NCBI RefSeq assembly: GCF_005503145.1
Contig: NZ_SCNV01000064.1
Location: forward strand, 1 to 50,226
DNA: 50,226 bases
Direction of reading: 5' to 3'
Source: Burkholderia sp. 4M9327F10
Lineage (GTDB): Bacteria > Pseudomonadota > Gammaproteobacteria > Burkholderiales > Burkholderiaceae
In this document: positions 7,950 to 17,237 of the stretch, one piece after another
Layout: each line of letters starts with the position of its first letter
Numbering within the stretch: position 1 is the first letter of the stretch
Program-made: the position numbers and the translations under genes
The notes under the pieces: generated by a model
Told to the model about the DNA's origin: nothing
Database searches by the model: none
Seen by the model: only the letters and a program-made list of their open reading frames with translations

Positions 7950-8969
7950 TCAGCACGATTTCGAATCTACGAACTTGAAACCCCTCGGGAATACGTCGCT
8001 CGGGTCAAGCGTGAACTCTGAGGTACCTGTTATCCATGCCGTGCCGGTGATTTGCGGTATGACAGCAGGCACTCCACCAATCTCGGTTACGTCGGTCAAC
8101 TGTCCCACGAACCGAGTGCCAATGATGGACTCGTGAACAAAAGGCTCGTCCAGCGAGAGCTTTCCGGTATGGTACGCCAGTGCCATGCGGGCGGACGTAC
8201 CCGTACCACACGGCGACCGGTCGAAGTAGCGCGGCTCCTTGACCATGAGGTTCTTTGCCGGCCGGTTCGCAGTTGCTTCTTCGGTGAAAATCATGGATCG
8301 CAGCGGACCGATCTCGCTGCCTGCCGGAGGGTGGAAGGACAGCTGTTCCTGAGCAGCTTTGACCACCAGCATGCCGAGGTCTTGCAACTTCTCGATGTTT
8401 GCCGGGACGAGCTCAACCCGGAAGTGCTTACTCTCAACGATGACGTATAGGTTCCCACCGTACACGACGCTCGCGGGAACCGGGCCATAACCCGGGACAC
8501 GCAGTGTCCGCTCATGTGCCAGTACGTATGACGGCACGTTCGTAAATGTGACGCTAACCGCCTTTTTATCCCGCACGCGAACCTTGGTTGCGATGAGCCC
8601 AGCTGGCGTGTCAAGCCGGACCTCCGTATAGGGTTCGATAACATCGACCATTCCCCGATCGACTATCGCCGTGGCTACACCAATTGTTCCGTGACCACAC
8701 ATCGCCCAGAAGCCACCCGCGCTCATGTAGACGACGCCGAAGTCCGCGTCAGCTGTGGCCGGTGGCATAAGAATCGAGCCCACCATTGCTGCATGACCGC
8801 GCGGCTCATTCATGAGCATCTCGCGGAGGTCATCGAGGTTTTGCTGAAGCCACGCACGTCGTTCGGCCATAGTCTTCCCGGGTACCTCCGGTGTGCCCGA
8901 TACTACAACGCGCATCGGCATGCCTTCTGCGTGGGTTTCGACCGTGCGAACAGAAAAGAGCGTTGACAT
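7950..8969 (-). CDS. proline racemase / hydroxyproline 2-epimerase family
   Basis: A 339-residue enzyme with both catalytic cysteines of this family: C91 in MCGHGTIG and C254 in DRSPCGTGTSA. Two cysteines mean a two-base racemase or epimerase, not a trans-3-hydroxyproline dehydratase (which has Thr at the second site). The length is normal. The substrate is therefore likely proline, 4-hydroxyproline or a related imino acid; I cannot choose from the sequence. The protein is cytoplasmic. It starts at ATG 8969 and is followed after 10 bases by the ligase remnant, so the two were probably one transcript. The racemase itself is intact. Confidence 0.88.
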   Translation of the reverse strand: MSTLFSVRTVETHAEGMPMRVVVSGTPEVPGKTMAERRAWLQQNLDDLREMLMNEPRGHAAMVGSILMPPATADADFGVVYMSAGGFWAMCGHGTIGVATAIVDRGMVDVIEPYTEVRLDTPAGLIATKVRVRDKKAVSVTFTNVPSYVLAHERTLRVPGYGPVPASVVYGGNLYVIVESKHFRVELVPANIEKLQDLGMLVVKAAQEQLSFHPPAGSEIGPLRSMIFTEEATANRPAKNLMVKEPRYFDRSPCGTGTSARMALAYHTGKLSLDEPFVHESIIGTRFVGQLTDVTEIGGVPAVIPQITGTAWITGTSEFTLDPSDVFPRGFKFVDSKSC

Positions 8970-10091
8970 CTACATTTCCTTAAAACATAACAAAGTTTGC
9001 TGCGCCGAAGCGACATTCCGACTTGAGTCGGCCTCCTGGAAAATTTCTTCTCCACCAAGGCGCAGAACGGCCCAATGGTTTCCAGAATGGCAGGGGACAC
9101 TCTTAGCGACTTGTCAAGGCGCTACTACCTGCGCTTCCTAAGGACTTAAGGACCTTGCGTGTCATCTCTCGGATTTTGCATATATCGGACTTTGAGGCCG
9201 GAGAAAACGGTCGTCAATGGAATATTTCGACAGCAAAATATTCCAATTTATCGATCTTCGGGCAAGCCCCTGAAGCGTCGTACTCCACTCTCAGAGACGA
9301 CCCGGGTCGGGAGGCACTTGGCGGATTTGCTTGTGGTCAGGTGTCCGATGCAATCGTAATGATCACGCGACACAAGTGACACCGACTACCGGGTAGCCTT
9401 GGATGGAAAGCGTTGGCGCGACGCCCTCCATCTATCCGTGCGTTGGAGATCAGATGGTCTGGCTGTCTGACGACGTCGCCCAGGCAGTTGATTTCACCGA
9501 CTTCCAACGATGGCGCGCTATCACCCTGCGATTGGCGGCGGCGTCATTGTATGCTCGATTACTTGCCATCTAACAAAGCTCGGCGTAGGCGGTCACGAAA
9601 TCCAAGCTTCTGCGGGCGAATGCTTCCGAATCGCGCGAGAGGGATTGAGATATGCCAATCGCGAGGATACGGACATCGTCGTCATTAGAGCGATTGTTCC
9701 TCCGACCTACTGACGCCCGTCGGTTCGAACCTGACGACTGATGGATGGAAAATAAACACGGCCGGTTTCAGCGCGGAAGATGCGGAGTTCCACGCCGGCA
9801 CACAACCGCAGTTCCTCGTTTCGGGAGATGCTGCGATGTCAACGGTGTGATGGCCAAACGTGATTTGGTGTCGTGTCATTTTGAACTGTCTGTGATGCCC
9901 GTCGCGCGAGTAAGCGGCTGAATCGGTCTGTCACAATGCTCATTCAATTAGCGGAAAGGGCATGTTTTTCATGAAAATTCTTCGCCTATAAAAGATCAAG
10001 AACGCCCTTCATTCGGCCGTTACCTCGCTTGTCGACATTCCTGTCGCAGTCGGTCGTATGTGCCAATACTTCTTCATAAGGATGAGAAGGG
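8970..10091. other. 1.1-kb intergenic region, no gene recognised
   Basis: The racemase promoter should lie at the left end and the chemoreceptor promoter at the right (AT-rich around 9960-10000). Short plus-strand frames at 9510-9713 and 9715-9850 contain sensible-looking runs (GWKINTAGFSAEDAEF) but have no ribosome sites and no family I recognise. They may be debris of lost genes. Confidence 0.45.
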
Positions 10092-11948
10092 ATGAAAACC
10101 TTGCGCGTCAGAATTGCGCTTACCTGTCTGCTTGTTATCGTGGTCTCGGTTAGCGCCATTTGTGGCATAAATTATTGGGTAGGCTCGCGCTACAGCAGCC
10201 AGATGATTGCGCAAGACCTGAATACGATCGCAACGGGCTACGCTGGTTCGATCGGGGAGTGGGTTAGGTCTCGCGAAAGCATGGTGAACGCCATTCGTGA
10301 AGAACAGCTTACCTTGACTGGACAGCCTGCCGTCAGTCAGTTGATGGCGTCCGGAGGTTTTTCGGCCGCGTATGCTGGATTTCCGAATAAGGATGTAGTC
10401 CTTAACTATGGACATTCGACGTTGCCTGCGAATTACGATCCAACAGCGCGGCCGTGGTATCTGTTTGCGGCGCGCGCCGACGGGCCAGTTCTGACAGAGC
10501 CGTACCGTGCGGTGAATACAGGTGGTCTGGTGGTGACGTTCGCAGCTCCTGTACGAAAGGATAGTACCCTTCGGGCTGTAGTGGGTGCTGACATACCGTT
10601 GGACAGGGTAGTCGATATCGTCAACAGTATTCACCCCACGCCGTCGAGCCAGGCGTTCCTTGTGAGCGCGAGCGGAAACGTGATTGCCTATGCTGACAGG
10701 CAAATGCTCTTGAAGCCGGCGGTTGAACTGTCATCTAGCCTCGACGGCGATGGTTTGGACAGGCTGATTTCGACTGCGCAGCCTCAGGACGCGATGGTCG
10801 GCCGGCAATCGAAGATTCTGGTCGGAAGAAAAGTTCCCGGCACTGACTGGACCCTCGTAGTTGCACTCGACAGGGATGAAGCGCTGACTGGCCTGCGCGC
10901 GATGGCCAGGGCATCGGTCATAGCTCTTCTTGTAGTCTGCCTGGCCGCGTTCTTTCTGATGGCAGCGTTGTTGAGCGGGCCCTTTGGTCGACTGCGGTCG
11001 GCTGTGGACGCAATGGAGCAAGTTGCATCCGCTGACGCCGATTTGACGAACCGTCTGCCGGAAAATGGACAGGACGAGGTAACGTCGATAAACCGGGCGT
11101 TTAATCTGTTCATGGGCAAGATCGGAAGCGTTCTCGCGCAAGTTCACAAGGGAAGTCTAAATGTTCGTGGCGCGGCATCGGAGATTGCGGCCGCTAACCA
11201 GAGCGTCGCCTCCCGGACCGAAGGGGCCGCAAGCGCGTTGCAGGAGACCGCGGCAGCAATGAGGCAGCTTAACGATGCTATCCGACAATCCGCCAACGCT
11301 GTTGTGTCGGCACATAGACTTGCTGATGAGGCTCTGACCACCGCTTGCGAGGGCGAAGGCGTCGTCCAACGAGTGGTGGAGAGTATGTCCCAGATCGCGG
11401 CGTCATCGCGACAGGCGTCGGAGATCATAAGTGTGATTGACGGCATTGCATTCCAGACCAACATCCTTGCGTTGAACGCGGCCGTCGAATCGGCTCGAGG
11501 TGGCGAGATGGGGAGAGGGTTTGCCGTCGTCGCGGCAGAGGTTCGCGCTCTCGCACAACGCAGTGCAGCCGCGGCTAGGGAAATCAGGCGATTGCTAGAG
11601 CAGTCCAGCCAGATAGTCGAGTCAGGCCATGGGCATGCGTCACGCGCGGGGCAGGCCATGCAGGAAATTTCCACGAGCATCAGGTCACTGACATCTACGA
11701 TGGCAGCATTGAATACAACATTCGCAGAGCAGACAGGCGGAGTGGGAGAGGTTAATCGTGCTGTGGTGCAGCTTGATGAGTCCGCACAGCAAAATGCGGC
11801 CGTCGTTGAGCAGACCTCGGCGGCCACTGATGCGCTGCGGGACGAGGCGCAGCGACTTTACGAGCAGGTCAATCAATTCAAACTCGAGTCTTCGCCAGGT
11901 GGCAGCGGCAGCGCCGTGAGCGTGGTGGGCAACCGCCGTTATCGCTGA
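10092..11948 (+). CDS. methyl-accepting chemotaxis protein with dCache sensor
   Basis: A 618-residue inner-membrane chemoreceptor. TM1 lies at about 8-29. A periplasmic double-Cache sensor spans about 35-270, with the hallmark DPTARPWY at 116-123 and AVVGADIPLDRV near 162-172. TM2 is at about 273-295 and HAMP at about 296-350, followed by the signalling coiled coil. The hairpin tip reads IDGIAFQTNILALNAAVESA then RGGEMGRGFAVVAAEVRALA, the conserved CheA/CheW contact region (usually EAARAGE; here ESARGGE). dCache domains commonly bind amino acids or organic acids. There is no pentapeptide CheR tether at the C-terminus. The ATG follows AAGGATGAGAAGG. It stands alone, between imino acid racemase and symporter genes. 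Confidence 0.92.
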   Translation: MKTLRVRIALTCLLVIVVSVSAICGINYWVGSRYSSQMIAQDLNTIATGYAGSIGEWVRSRESMVNAIREEQLTLTGQPAVSQLMASGGFSAAYAGFPNKDVVLNYGHSTLPANYDPTARPWYLFAARADGPVLTEPYRAVNTGGLVVTFAAPVRKDSTLRAVVGADIPLDRVVDIVNSIHPTPSSQAFLVSASGNVIAYADRQMLLKPAVELSSSLDGDGLDRLISTAQPQDAMVGRQSKILVGRKVPGTDWTLVVALDRDEALTGLRAMARASVIALLVVCLAAFFLMAALLSGPFGRLRSAVDAMEQVASADADLTNRLPENGQDEVTSINRAFNLFMGKIGSVLAQVHKGSLNVRGAASEIAAANQSVASRTEGAASALQETAAAMRQLNDAIRQSANAVVSAHRLADEALTTACEGEGVVQRVVESMSQIAASSRQASEIISVIDGIAFQTNILALNAAVESARGGEMGRGFAVVAAEVRALAQRSAAAAREIRRLLEQSSQIVESGHGHASRAGQAMQEISTSIRSLTSTMAALNTTFAEQTGGVGEVNRAVVQLDESAQQNAAVVEQTSAATDALRDEAQRLYEQVNQFKLESSPGGSGSAVSVVGNRRYR

Positions 11949-11964
11949 TCGGGACGACAATGGT

Positions 11965-12141
11965 TTGCACGCAGTTGAGGAGCGTCTGGGTGGGCAGAAA
12001 CTCAATTGCCACACAGAACTTCGGGATCTTGCCGATCTGGACATCGTGGACAAGAAGGTCCGATCCATCGAGTCACGCGTGGGGAACGTGCAGATTCTCG
12101 TGAACGCTCGCTCGAGACTCTTCAGAGCCCATGAGGGAATC
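11965..12141 (+). pseudogene. possible short-chain dehydrogenase fragment
   Basis: In frame with the leuD remnant, the residues CHTELRDLADLDIVDKKVRS then IESRVGNVQILVN resemble the beta4-alpha4-beta5 part of short-chain dehydrogenases, ending where relatives have NNAG. Nothing before or after fits. It may be a very short deletion scar; the call is tentative. Confidence 0.28.
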
Positions 12142-12773
12142 ATGACACCGTTCGAAAGACATGTCGGCAAGCCGCTATCATTGGACCGGGACAACATCGA
12201 CACAGACGCGATAATTCCCAAGCAGTTTATGAAGTCGATCTCGCGTGCCGGGCTGGGACCACACGCCTTTGACGCGTGGTGACATCGAAATGAGGGCTAT
12301 TTCGGAAAGCCGATAGCGGACCGCGAGCCTGAGCCAGACTTTGTACTGAACAATCCGGGCTACGCGCGCCCAACCGTTCTCGTTACCGGCGAAAACTTCG
12401 GCTGCGGGAGTTCGCGCGAACACGCTCCATGGGCGCTGCAGGAGTTCGTATTCAAGGTTCTGATTGCGAGAAGCTCACCGACATCTTTTACGGCAACTGC
12501 TGCAAGATTGGGCTGCTGCCTATCGTACTGAGCGAACCTGATATCGAGGAGTTGCATGCGCCTGTCGCATCAGACTCCGGGCTTACCTTGGAAGTTGACC
12601 TGATCGAGCGTTGGGTGAAAGTGTTTAATGGCAATATCTTCCGCTTCAGTATCGATGAGGTCGTGGGTCAGGATTTCCTCAATGGCATGGACGACGTGAG
12701 CGCCACGCTGTCGCGCGTTGATGAAATCAGACAGTTCGAGGCTCAACACATTGCTCGGCGTCGATGGATCTGA
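12142..12773 (+). pseudogene. leuD: 3-isopropylmalate dehydratase small subunit, inactivated
   Basis: Nearly complete LeuD: MTPFERHVGKPLSLDRDNID, TDAIIPKQFMKSI, then GENFGCGSSREHAPWALQEF, DIFYGNCCKIGLLPIVL and an end at FEAQHIARRRWI. LeuD is the swivel subunit of the LeuCD isomerase of leucine synthesis or of related hydro-lyases. Two point lesions break it. TGA at 12280-12282 follows FDAW, where CGA (Arg) would keep HRNEGYFGKP in frame. One base is missing near 12475, where AGCTCACC should read AGCTTCACC to give RSFTDIFYGN. No leuC lies next to it, so the partner subunit is already gone or elsewhere. Confidence 0.85.
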
Positions 12774-13253
12774 TGATCACCCCGGCGGGTAATCCCGGCA
12801 GTGCGTTTCGATGCAGGTTTGGTGAAGCGCTTGCGGTTCCTGCGAATCGAAAAAAGTGAGTCCGCCCGCAACCTGCGCGATGCATGTAGACACGGTTGAA
12901 GTCCGCAGAGCGCGTCGGGTCCGAGCATTCCGAGCCTTTTGTGTTCACGTTCACGTCCGGCAAGTACACCGTGCCGGCGGCCCACCCAGGTGGTTCCCAC
13001 TGCCTAGATCAAGCCCAACTGGCGTTCCAGATGAGCGCGGGCTGGTCTGGCCGTTAGCCTACTGCGGCTCATACATGAAAAAAACGATAGTTTCTCATAT
13101 AAAAATATCGCTTTTTTCCTTTCTTTTGGATGCTTATCGTTCTCTTGCAGCATCGTCGTGCGAGTGTTGCACGGCAGGACGCAGGGCGGCGGGAACACGC
13201 ACCTCAGAAGGCGCAACCCGCGGTCACTGAATCAATCCGCCCTTGGAGACAAT
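12774..13253. other. intergenic, promoter side of symporter gene
   Basis: I see no gene. An AT-rich segment at 13078-13117 has CGATA (13085-13089) and TATCG (13106-13110) flanked by A- and T-runs, a weak hairpin that could be a terminator or an operator. The 12780-13000 part has open frames on both strands that I cannot place. Confidence 0.4.
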
Positions 13254-14579
13254 ATGGATACCGTCGTAGAAAACCCGCCGGCCCCCGGCATTGCGCGCAA
13301 GTCACGGATCGGCCTTGCGTGGCAGATCGTAATTGGCCTTGTCGTAGGTATTGCAACGGGACTGGTGCTGAACCACTATCCGGAGTATCGCGAAGCCGCG
13401 ATCTCTGGCCTGTTGCAGCCCGCCGGGGATGTCTTCATAAAACTGATCAAAATGATCGTCGTCCCGATTGTGTTCGCGAGCATGGTGGTCGGTATAGCGG
13501 GTGTCGGCGACGGCAAGTCGGTCGGACGTATTGGCCTGAAAACCCTTCTCTACTTCGAGATCGTAACGACGATCGCCATCGTCCTTGGTCTTTTTCTCGG
13601 CAATGTACTGCAGCCGGGCGTTGGTACGGATCTTTCGCAGCTTGGCCACGCTGACCTCTCTATTTATCGGCAATCGACGCAGGCTGTGCACGGAGGTCAT
13701 GGGCTCATGTCACTCTTGCTTGGCATCATTCCTGAAAACGTAATTGCATCGATGGCGAAGGGCGACCTGCTGGCCGTCATCTTCTTTTCAGTGCTCTTCG
13801 GCTTGGGTCTGCAAGCGGTACCCGAGGAGTTTCGCAAGCCTGTAATCGCGACACTCAAGGGCATCGCCGACGCGATGTTCAAAGTCACCGCGATGGTGAT
13901 GCGCTACGCGCCCATCGGTGTGTTTGCACTCATTGCCGTGACGGTCGCCAGCTTTGGCTTCGGCTCGCTGCTTCCGCTCGTCAAGCTCGTCGCGGTGACG
14001 TACTTTGCGATCGTGATTTTTGCCTTTGGTGTGCTGGGTGTTGTTGCACGCCTGTGCGGGTTTCGCATCCTCACGATCTTGAAGATCATCAAGGATGAGC
14101 TCGTCATCGCGTTCTCGACCTCAAGCTCGGCGACTGTGCTCCCGCAGTTGATGAAGAAAGTCGAGGACTATGGCGTGCCGAAGAGCATTACGACTTTTGT
14201 GGTCCCAACAGGTTACTCTTTCAACCTCGACGGTGCATCGATCTATCTGGGTATTGCCACTTTGTTTGTCGCACAGCTCTATGGTATCCATCTTGGCGTT
14301 CAGGAGCAGATCGTGTTGACGCTGACAATGGTCGTGACGTCAAAGGGCGCCGCGGGCGTGCCGGGTTTCATATTCGTGATTCTGCTTGCGACCTTGGCGA
14401 GCGCGGGCTTGCCGGTCGAAGGTCTCGCATTCATCGCCGGTGTTGACCGCATTATGGACATGGGACGCACGGCGCTTAACGTGGTGGGAAATGCGCTGGC
14501 ACCACTCGTGATTGCGAAGTGGGAAAAGCAGTACGACGCCGAGAAGGGGCGCGCGTACCTCGCCTCGCTCGACAAATGA
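13254..14579 (+). CDS. dicarboxylate/amino acid:cation symporter
   Basis: A 441-residue member of the DAACS family (DctA/GltP/GltT type), moving C4-dicarboxylates or acidic amino acids with protons or sodium. Family signatures are present: IKMIVVPIVFASMVVGI early, the re-entrant loop serines STSSSATVLPQ, the substrate-site NLDGASIYLG, and DRIMDMGRTALNVVGNALAP near the C-terminus with the conserved Asp, Arg and Asn. About eight membrane helices are seen. The start is ATG at 13254, with GGAG 8 bases upstream; the longer frame would begin in non-conserved sequence. Substrate choice between C4 acids and glutamate/aspartate is not decidable here. The next functional gene downstream is an XRE-cupin regulator, now separated by an insertion sequence. 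Confidence 0.88.
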   Translation: MDTVVENPPAPGIARKSRIGLAWQIVIGLVVGIATGLVLNHYPEYREAAISGLLQPAGDVFIKLIKMIVVPIVFASMVVGIAGVGDGKSVGRIGLKTLLYFEIVTTIAIVLGLFLGNVLQPGVGTDLSQLGHADLSIYRQSTQAVHGGHGLMSLLLGIIPENVIASMAKGDLLAVIFFSVLFGLGLQAVPEEFRKPVIATLKGIADAMFKVTAMVMRYAPIGVFALIAVTVASFGFGSLLPLVKLVAVTYFAIVIFAFGVLGVVARLCGFRILTILKIIKDELVIAFSTSSSATVLPQLMKKVEDYGVPKSITTFVVPTGYSFNLDGASIYLGIATLFVAQLYGIHLGVQEQIVLTLTMVVTSKGAAGVPGFIFVILLATLASAGLPVEGLAFIAGVDRIMDMGRTALNVVGNALAPLVIAKWEKQYDAEKGRAYLASLDK

Positions 14580-14886
14580 TGCGGAACGGATGCGTTGCGC
14601 CTCAATACATTTTGGCCGCACTTCAGAAGCGCTGGTTGATAGTCATCTCCTCAACGCCTCCCCTCGTACCCGCACACGACTGAACTGCGCCTACGGGCGG
14701 GCCGCCTATGGTGGCTATAGCATGGCGCTGCAACAACGTTGCCGATGGCGCAGTGCGATCCCGAGTCGCAAGGGAAGAAGATGAGGTATTACGGCTTCCT
14801 GTTGAACGCTTTAAGTTGTGGAGTCTTCTATAGGAGATGCAATTCTGCCCATTGACTTCTAGGTGGTCTATCGTGCGAAACGATAC
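14580..14886. other. intergenic, no gene recognised
   Basis: DNA between the symporter stop and the left end of the IS5-family element. No coding signal and no hairpin with a T-tract were found. Confidence 0.4.
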
Positions 14887-14889
14887 TAA

Positions 14890-15804
14890 GAGACCATTTC
14901 AAAAAGACCCCGAGGGGACTGTTAACCTTTTCGGCAAGCTGTTAACCTTGGCCGTCTGAACAATCGGAACCAAGGGGATGGGCACGCCGATCATTGATGA
15001 CGAGCTATGGGCATTGATCGAACCTTTGCTGCCACCGCCAAAGCCGCGACGCAAGAAATATCGAGGCCGCCGCACGGTTTCGGACCGGGCTGCACTGAAC
15101 GGCATCCTGTTCGTGTTCAAGACCTGGATACGGTGGTGCGACCTGTCGATCAAGCTGGGATTTGGTTCGGGCCCGACCTGCTGGCGTCGCTTGCACGACT
15201 GGCAAAAGGCTGGCGTGTGGGACCGACTGCACGAGTTGCTTCTCGCGAAGTTAAGCGAGGCCGGCCGGCTCGATTTCTCACGAGCGGCCGTCGATTCATC
15301 GTCGGTGCGAGCCGTTGGGGCGGGCGAAGAACTGGCCCGAACCCCACGGATCGCTCGCGATCCGGTTCCGAACATCACATCCTCGTAGATGCGAAAGGCG
15401 TCCCCGTCAATGCCATCCTGACCGGCGCGAACCGCAACGACGTCACCCAATTGCTGCCGCTTGTCGATGCGATCGCGCCGATTCGCGGTGTACGTGGCCG
15501 CCCGCTTCAGAAGCCCAAAGTCATTTACGCCGATCGCGGCTACGACTCCGAACCACATCGCCGGAAACTTCGCAAACGTGGCATCAAGCCGGTGATCGCA
15601 AAGCGCCGAACCGAGCACGGCAGTGGTCTCGGAAAATTCCGCTGGGTGGTCGAGCGTACTCACGCATGGCTCCACAACTTTTGTCGTCTTCGCATTCGCT
15701 TTGAGCGTCGCGCCGACATACACGAAGCATTTCTCAAATTCGGTTGCTCCCTCGTCTGCTGGAACATCTTCAGACGTACGGGGCAGTCCTTTTGAAACGG
15801 TCTC
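14890..15804 (+). mobile_element. IS5-family insertion sequence (IS427-like), 915 bp
   Basis: The ends are inverted repeats: GAGACCATTTCAAAAAGACC on the left and, read inward from the right, GAGACCGTTTCAAAAGGACT. Both are flanked by the same three bases TAA (14887-14889 and 15805-15807), a target duplication. Three-base TNA duplications and two-phase transposase frames are typical of the IS427 group. The element sits 66 bases upstream of the XRE-cupin regulator, so it may alter that gene's expression. Confidence 0.88.
14978..15795 (+). CDS. IS5-family DDE transposase in two overlapping frames
   Basis: The first frame (14978-15388) carries DDELWALIEPLLPPPKPRRK and the first catalytic Asp in AAVDSSSVRA. 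The second frame (stop at 15795) carries TGPNPTDRS, the second Asp in VIYADRGYDSE and the catalytic Glu in RWVVERTHAWL. The switch falls at GAAGAACTGG (15326-15335) and needs a -1 step. IS427-type elements often use programmed -1 slippage on an A-run here. This copy lacks a clean A-AAA-AAG, so it may instead be a one-base deletion and an inactive copy. All DDE residues are present. Confidence 0.82.
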
Positions 15805-15870
15805 TAATGGGGTGACGCGAGAAACTCTGCCCGCTCCCAAGCATCACCATCGACTCAGCGCATTTATTCT

Positions 15871-16446
15871 ATGCTCTCCGAACTTGAAGAAGTGACGCCG
15901 GCCATCGTGCTTGGCAGCAAAATTCGTGCGTTAAGGCAGCGGCTAAAGCGCACGCTCGACTACACGGCAACGGCAGCGGGGATTTCGAAGCCCTTTCTCT
16001 CACAAGTTGAACGAGGGCTGGCCTCCCCGTCTGTCACGTCCCTGAACGGAATCGCCAGCGCGCTCGGCGTCGCCGTGCAGTACTTTGTGGATACGCCTGG
16101 AGAACGGCGTCCCGTGTGTCGCGGCGATCAGCTTAAATTCTTCGAGTTTGCGGAATCGGCGAACCTGTTTGCACAACTGACGGTCGGATCAGCCTGTCAA
16201 CAAATCGAGGCCATTCTCGTCAGATTTCCGCCTGAGCAAGGGCGGCTTACAGATATGTCAAGCAGCGCAGGCGAAGAGTTTTTGTATGTCATATCCGGCG
16301 AGGTGTCGCTGACATTGGAGCGTGAGACGTTCGTATTGCAAGCCGGAGACAGCGCACATTACCAGTCTACGCTCCCGCATGGATGGACGAACAATCAACG
16401 CGTCGAGGCGCTCGCACTTTGGGTCGGTACGCCAAAGTTATTTTAG
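15871..16446 (+). CDS. XRE-family regulator with cupin domain
   Basis: A 191-residue transcription factor. The helix-turn-helix is at about residues 15-70 (IRALRQRLKRTLDYTATAAG, then ISKPFLSQVERGLASPSV). The cupin sensor is at about 110-185 (SAGEEFLYVISGEVSLTLE, LQAGDSAHYQSTLPHGWTN). This architecture (SutR/PuuR-like) usually senses a small metabolite and controls a neighbouring transport or catabolic operon; the symporter gene upstream is an obvious candidate. It is full length. The IS insertion immediately upstream probably removed or replaced its native promoter. Confidence 0.88.
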   Translation: MLSELEEVTPAIVLGSKIRALRQRLKRTLDYTATAAGISKPFLSQVERGLASPSVTSLNGIASALGVAVQYFVDTPGERRPVCRGDQLKFFEFAESANLFAQLTVGSACQQIEAILVRFPPEQGRLTDMSSSAGEEFLYVISGEVSLTLERETFVLQAGDSAHYQSTLPHGWTNNQRVEALALWVGTPKLF

Positions 16447-16767
16447 AGCGCGTTCTATAGCCGCAATGTCGATTTTTTTCATCGTCAGCACCGCGTCCAT
16501 CGCGCGTTTTCCGGCATCGCGGTCCGGCCCGCCAACGAGTTCGAGCAGCCGCCTGGGCGTGATCTGCCAGAAAAAGCCCCAGCGGTCCTTGCACCAGCCG
16601 CAAGGCGCTTCCTCTCCGCCATTGCCGGTAATGGCGTTCCAATAGCGGTCGGTCTCTTCCTGGTTATTCGTCTCGACCATGAAGCTTACCGCCTAGTTCG
16701 CCTTGAAGTTAGGTCCGCCGTTTAGTCCTACGAAGCTCCGGGCGAGCACGGTGAACTCAACCACCAT
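16438..16767 (-). pseudogene. PhnB-like VOC protein, 5' deleted, amber stop
   Basis: The frame reads MVVEFTVLARSFVGLNGGPN then FKAN, a TAG stop (16693-16695), AVSFMVETNNQEETDRYWNA, GWCKDRWGFFWQITPRRLLE and KKIDIAAIERALK. This is the second half of a PhnB/3-demethylubiquinone-methyltransferase-like VOC protein. The amber codon replaces the Glu expected in AN-E-AVSF (GAG to TAG). The first 50 or so codons are gone: the frame is fused directly, in phase, to the upstream island gene at 16767/16768. It overlaps the end of the convergent XRE gene by 9 bases. Confidence 0.78.
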
Positions 16768-17221
16768 CTCATTTCGGCGTTGTGCCAAGGTCGGTCTATG
16801 CGTGCCGATTAGTTGGCCGATGGCGCTACCGCCACAGCGTGCGACCATCGGTATCTGCGCGTCGGTCAGACCGTCGACTTCCACCAGATGCCTGAGCACT
16901 GCGGCGAACGTCCGCTCACGTGTTTTAAGTTTGGTCCCATAGCGGTCCATTAGCGCGAGTTCGAGCGCGGTCAAAGCGACCAGTTCACCGGCCTTGATTA
17001 GATCGGCGTCTATCCAACCAAGCAGATAGAGCTTCTGCGCGCGGGCGTATTTCAGTCGCACAACATCTGGGATGCGAGCATCCTTCGTCGAATTTATCGA
17101 TAAAGGCGCGCCATTGATCAGCGTGGTCGAATTGAATGAGGCCACCCGGGTTCCCTTGCACTGGCCACGGCATCAAGAGCGGTTCTAGCCGCAGTGGCAA
17201 ATCGATATGTGGCAGTCCCAC
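16768..17221 (-). pseudogene. island protein, frameshifted and cut at a HEPN-like motif
   Basis: The start is GTG at 17221 with GAGGAAA upstream: GLPHIDLPLRLEPLLMPWPV, QGNPGGLIQFDHADQWRAFI. Then a frameshift near 17090 moves to ARIPDVVRLKYARAQKLYLL, GWIDADLIKAGELVALTALE, MVARCGGSAIGQLIG and TLAQRRNE. I do not know a functional name. I recall proteins of this type continuing as RRNxxAHGDPF, that is an R-N-x-x-A-H (HEPN-like) motif; here the gene breaks exactly after RRNE and runs into the VOC fragment. It lies 17 bases after the TIGR02391 stop in the same operon. Inactive as it stands. Confidence 0.55.
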
Positions 17222-17237
17222 GGATGGAATTTCCTCA

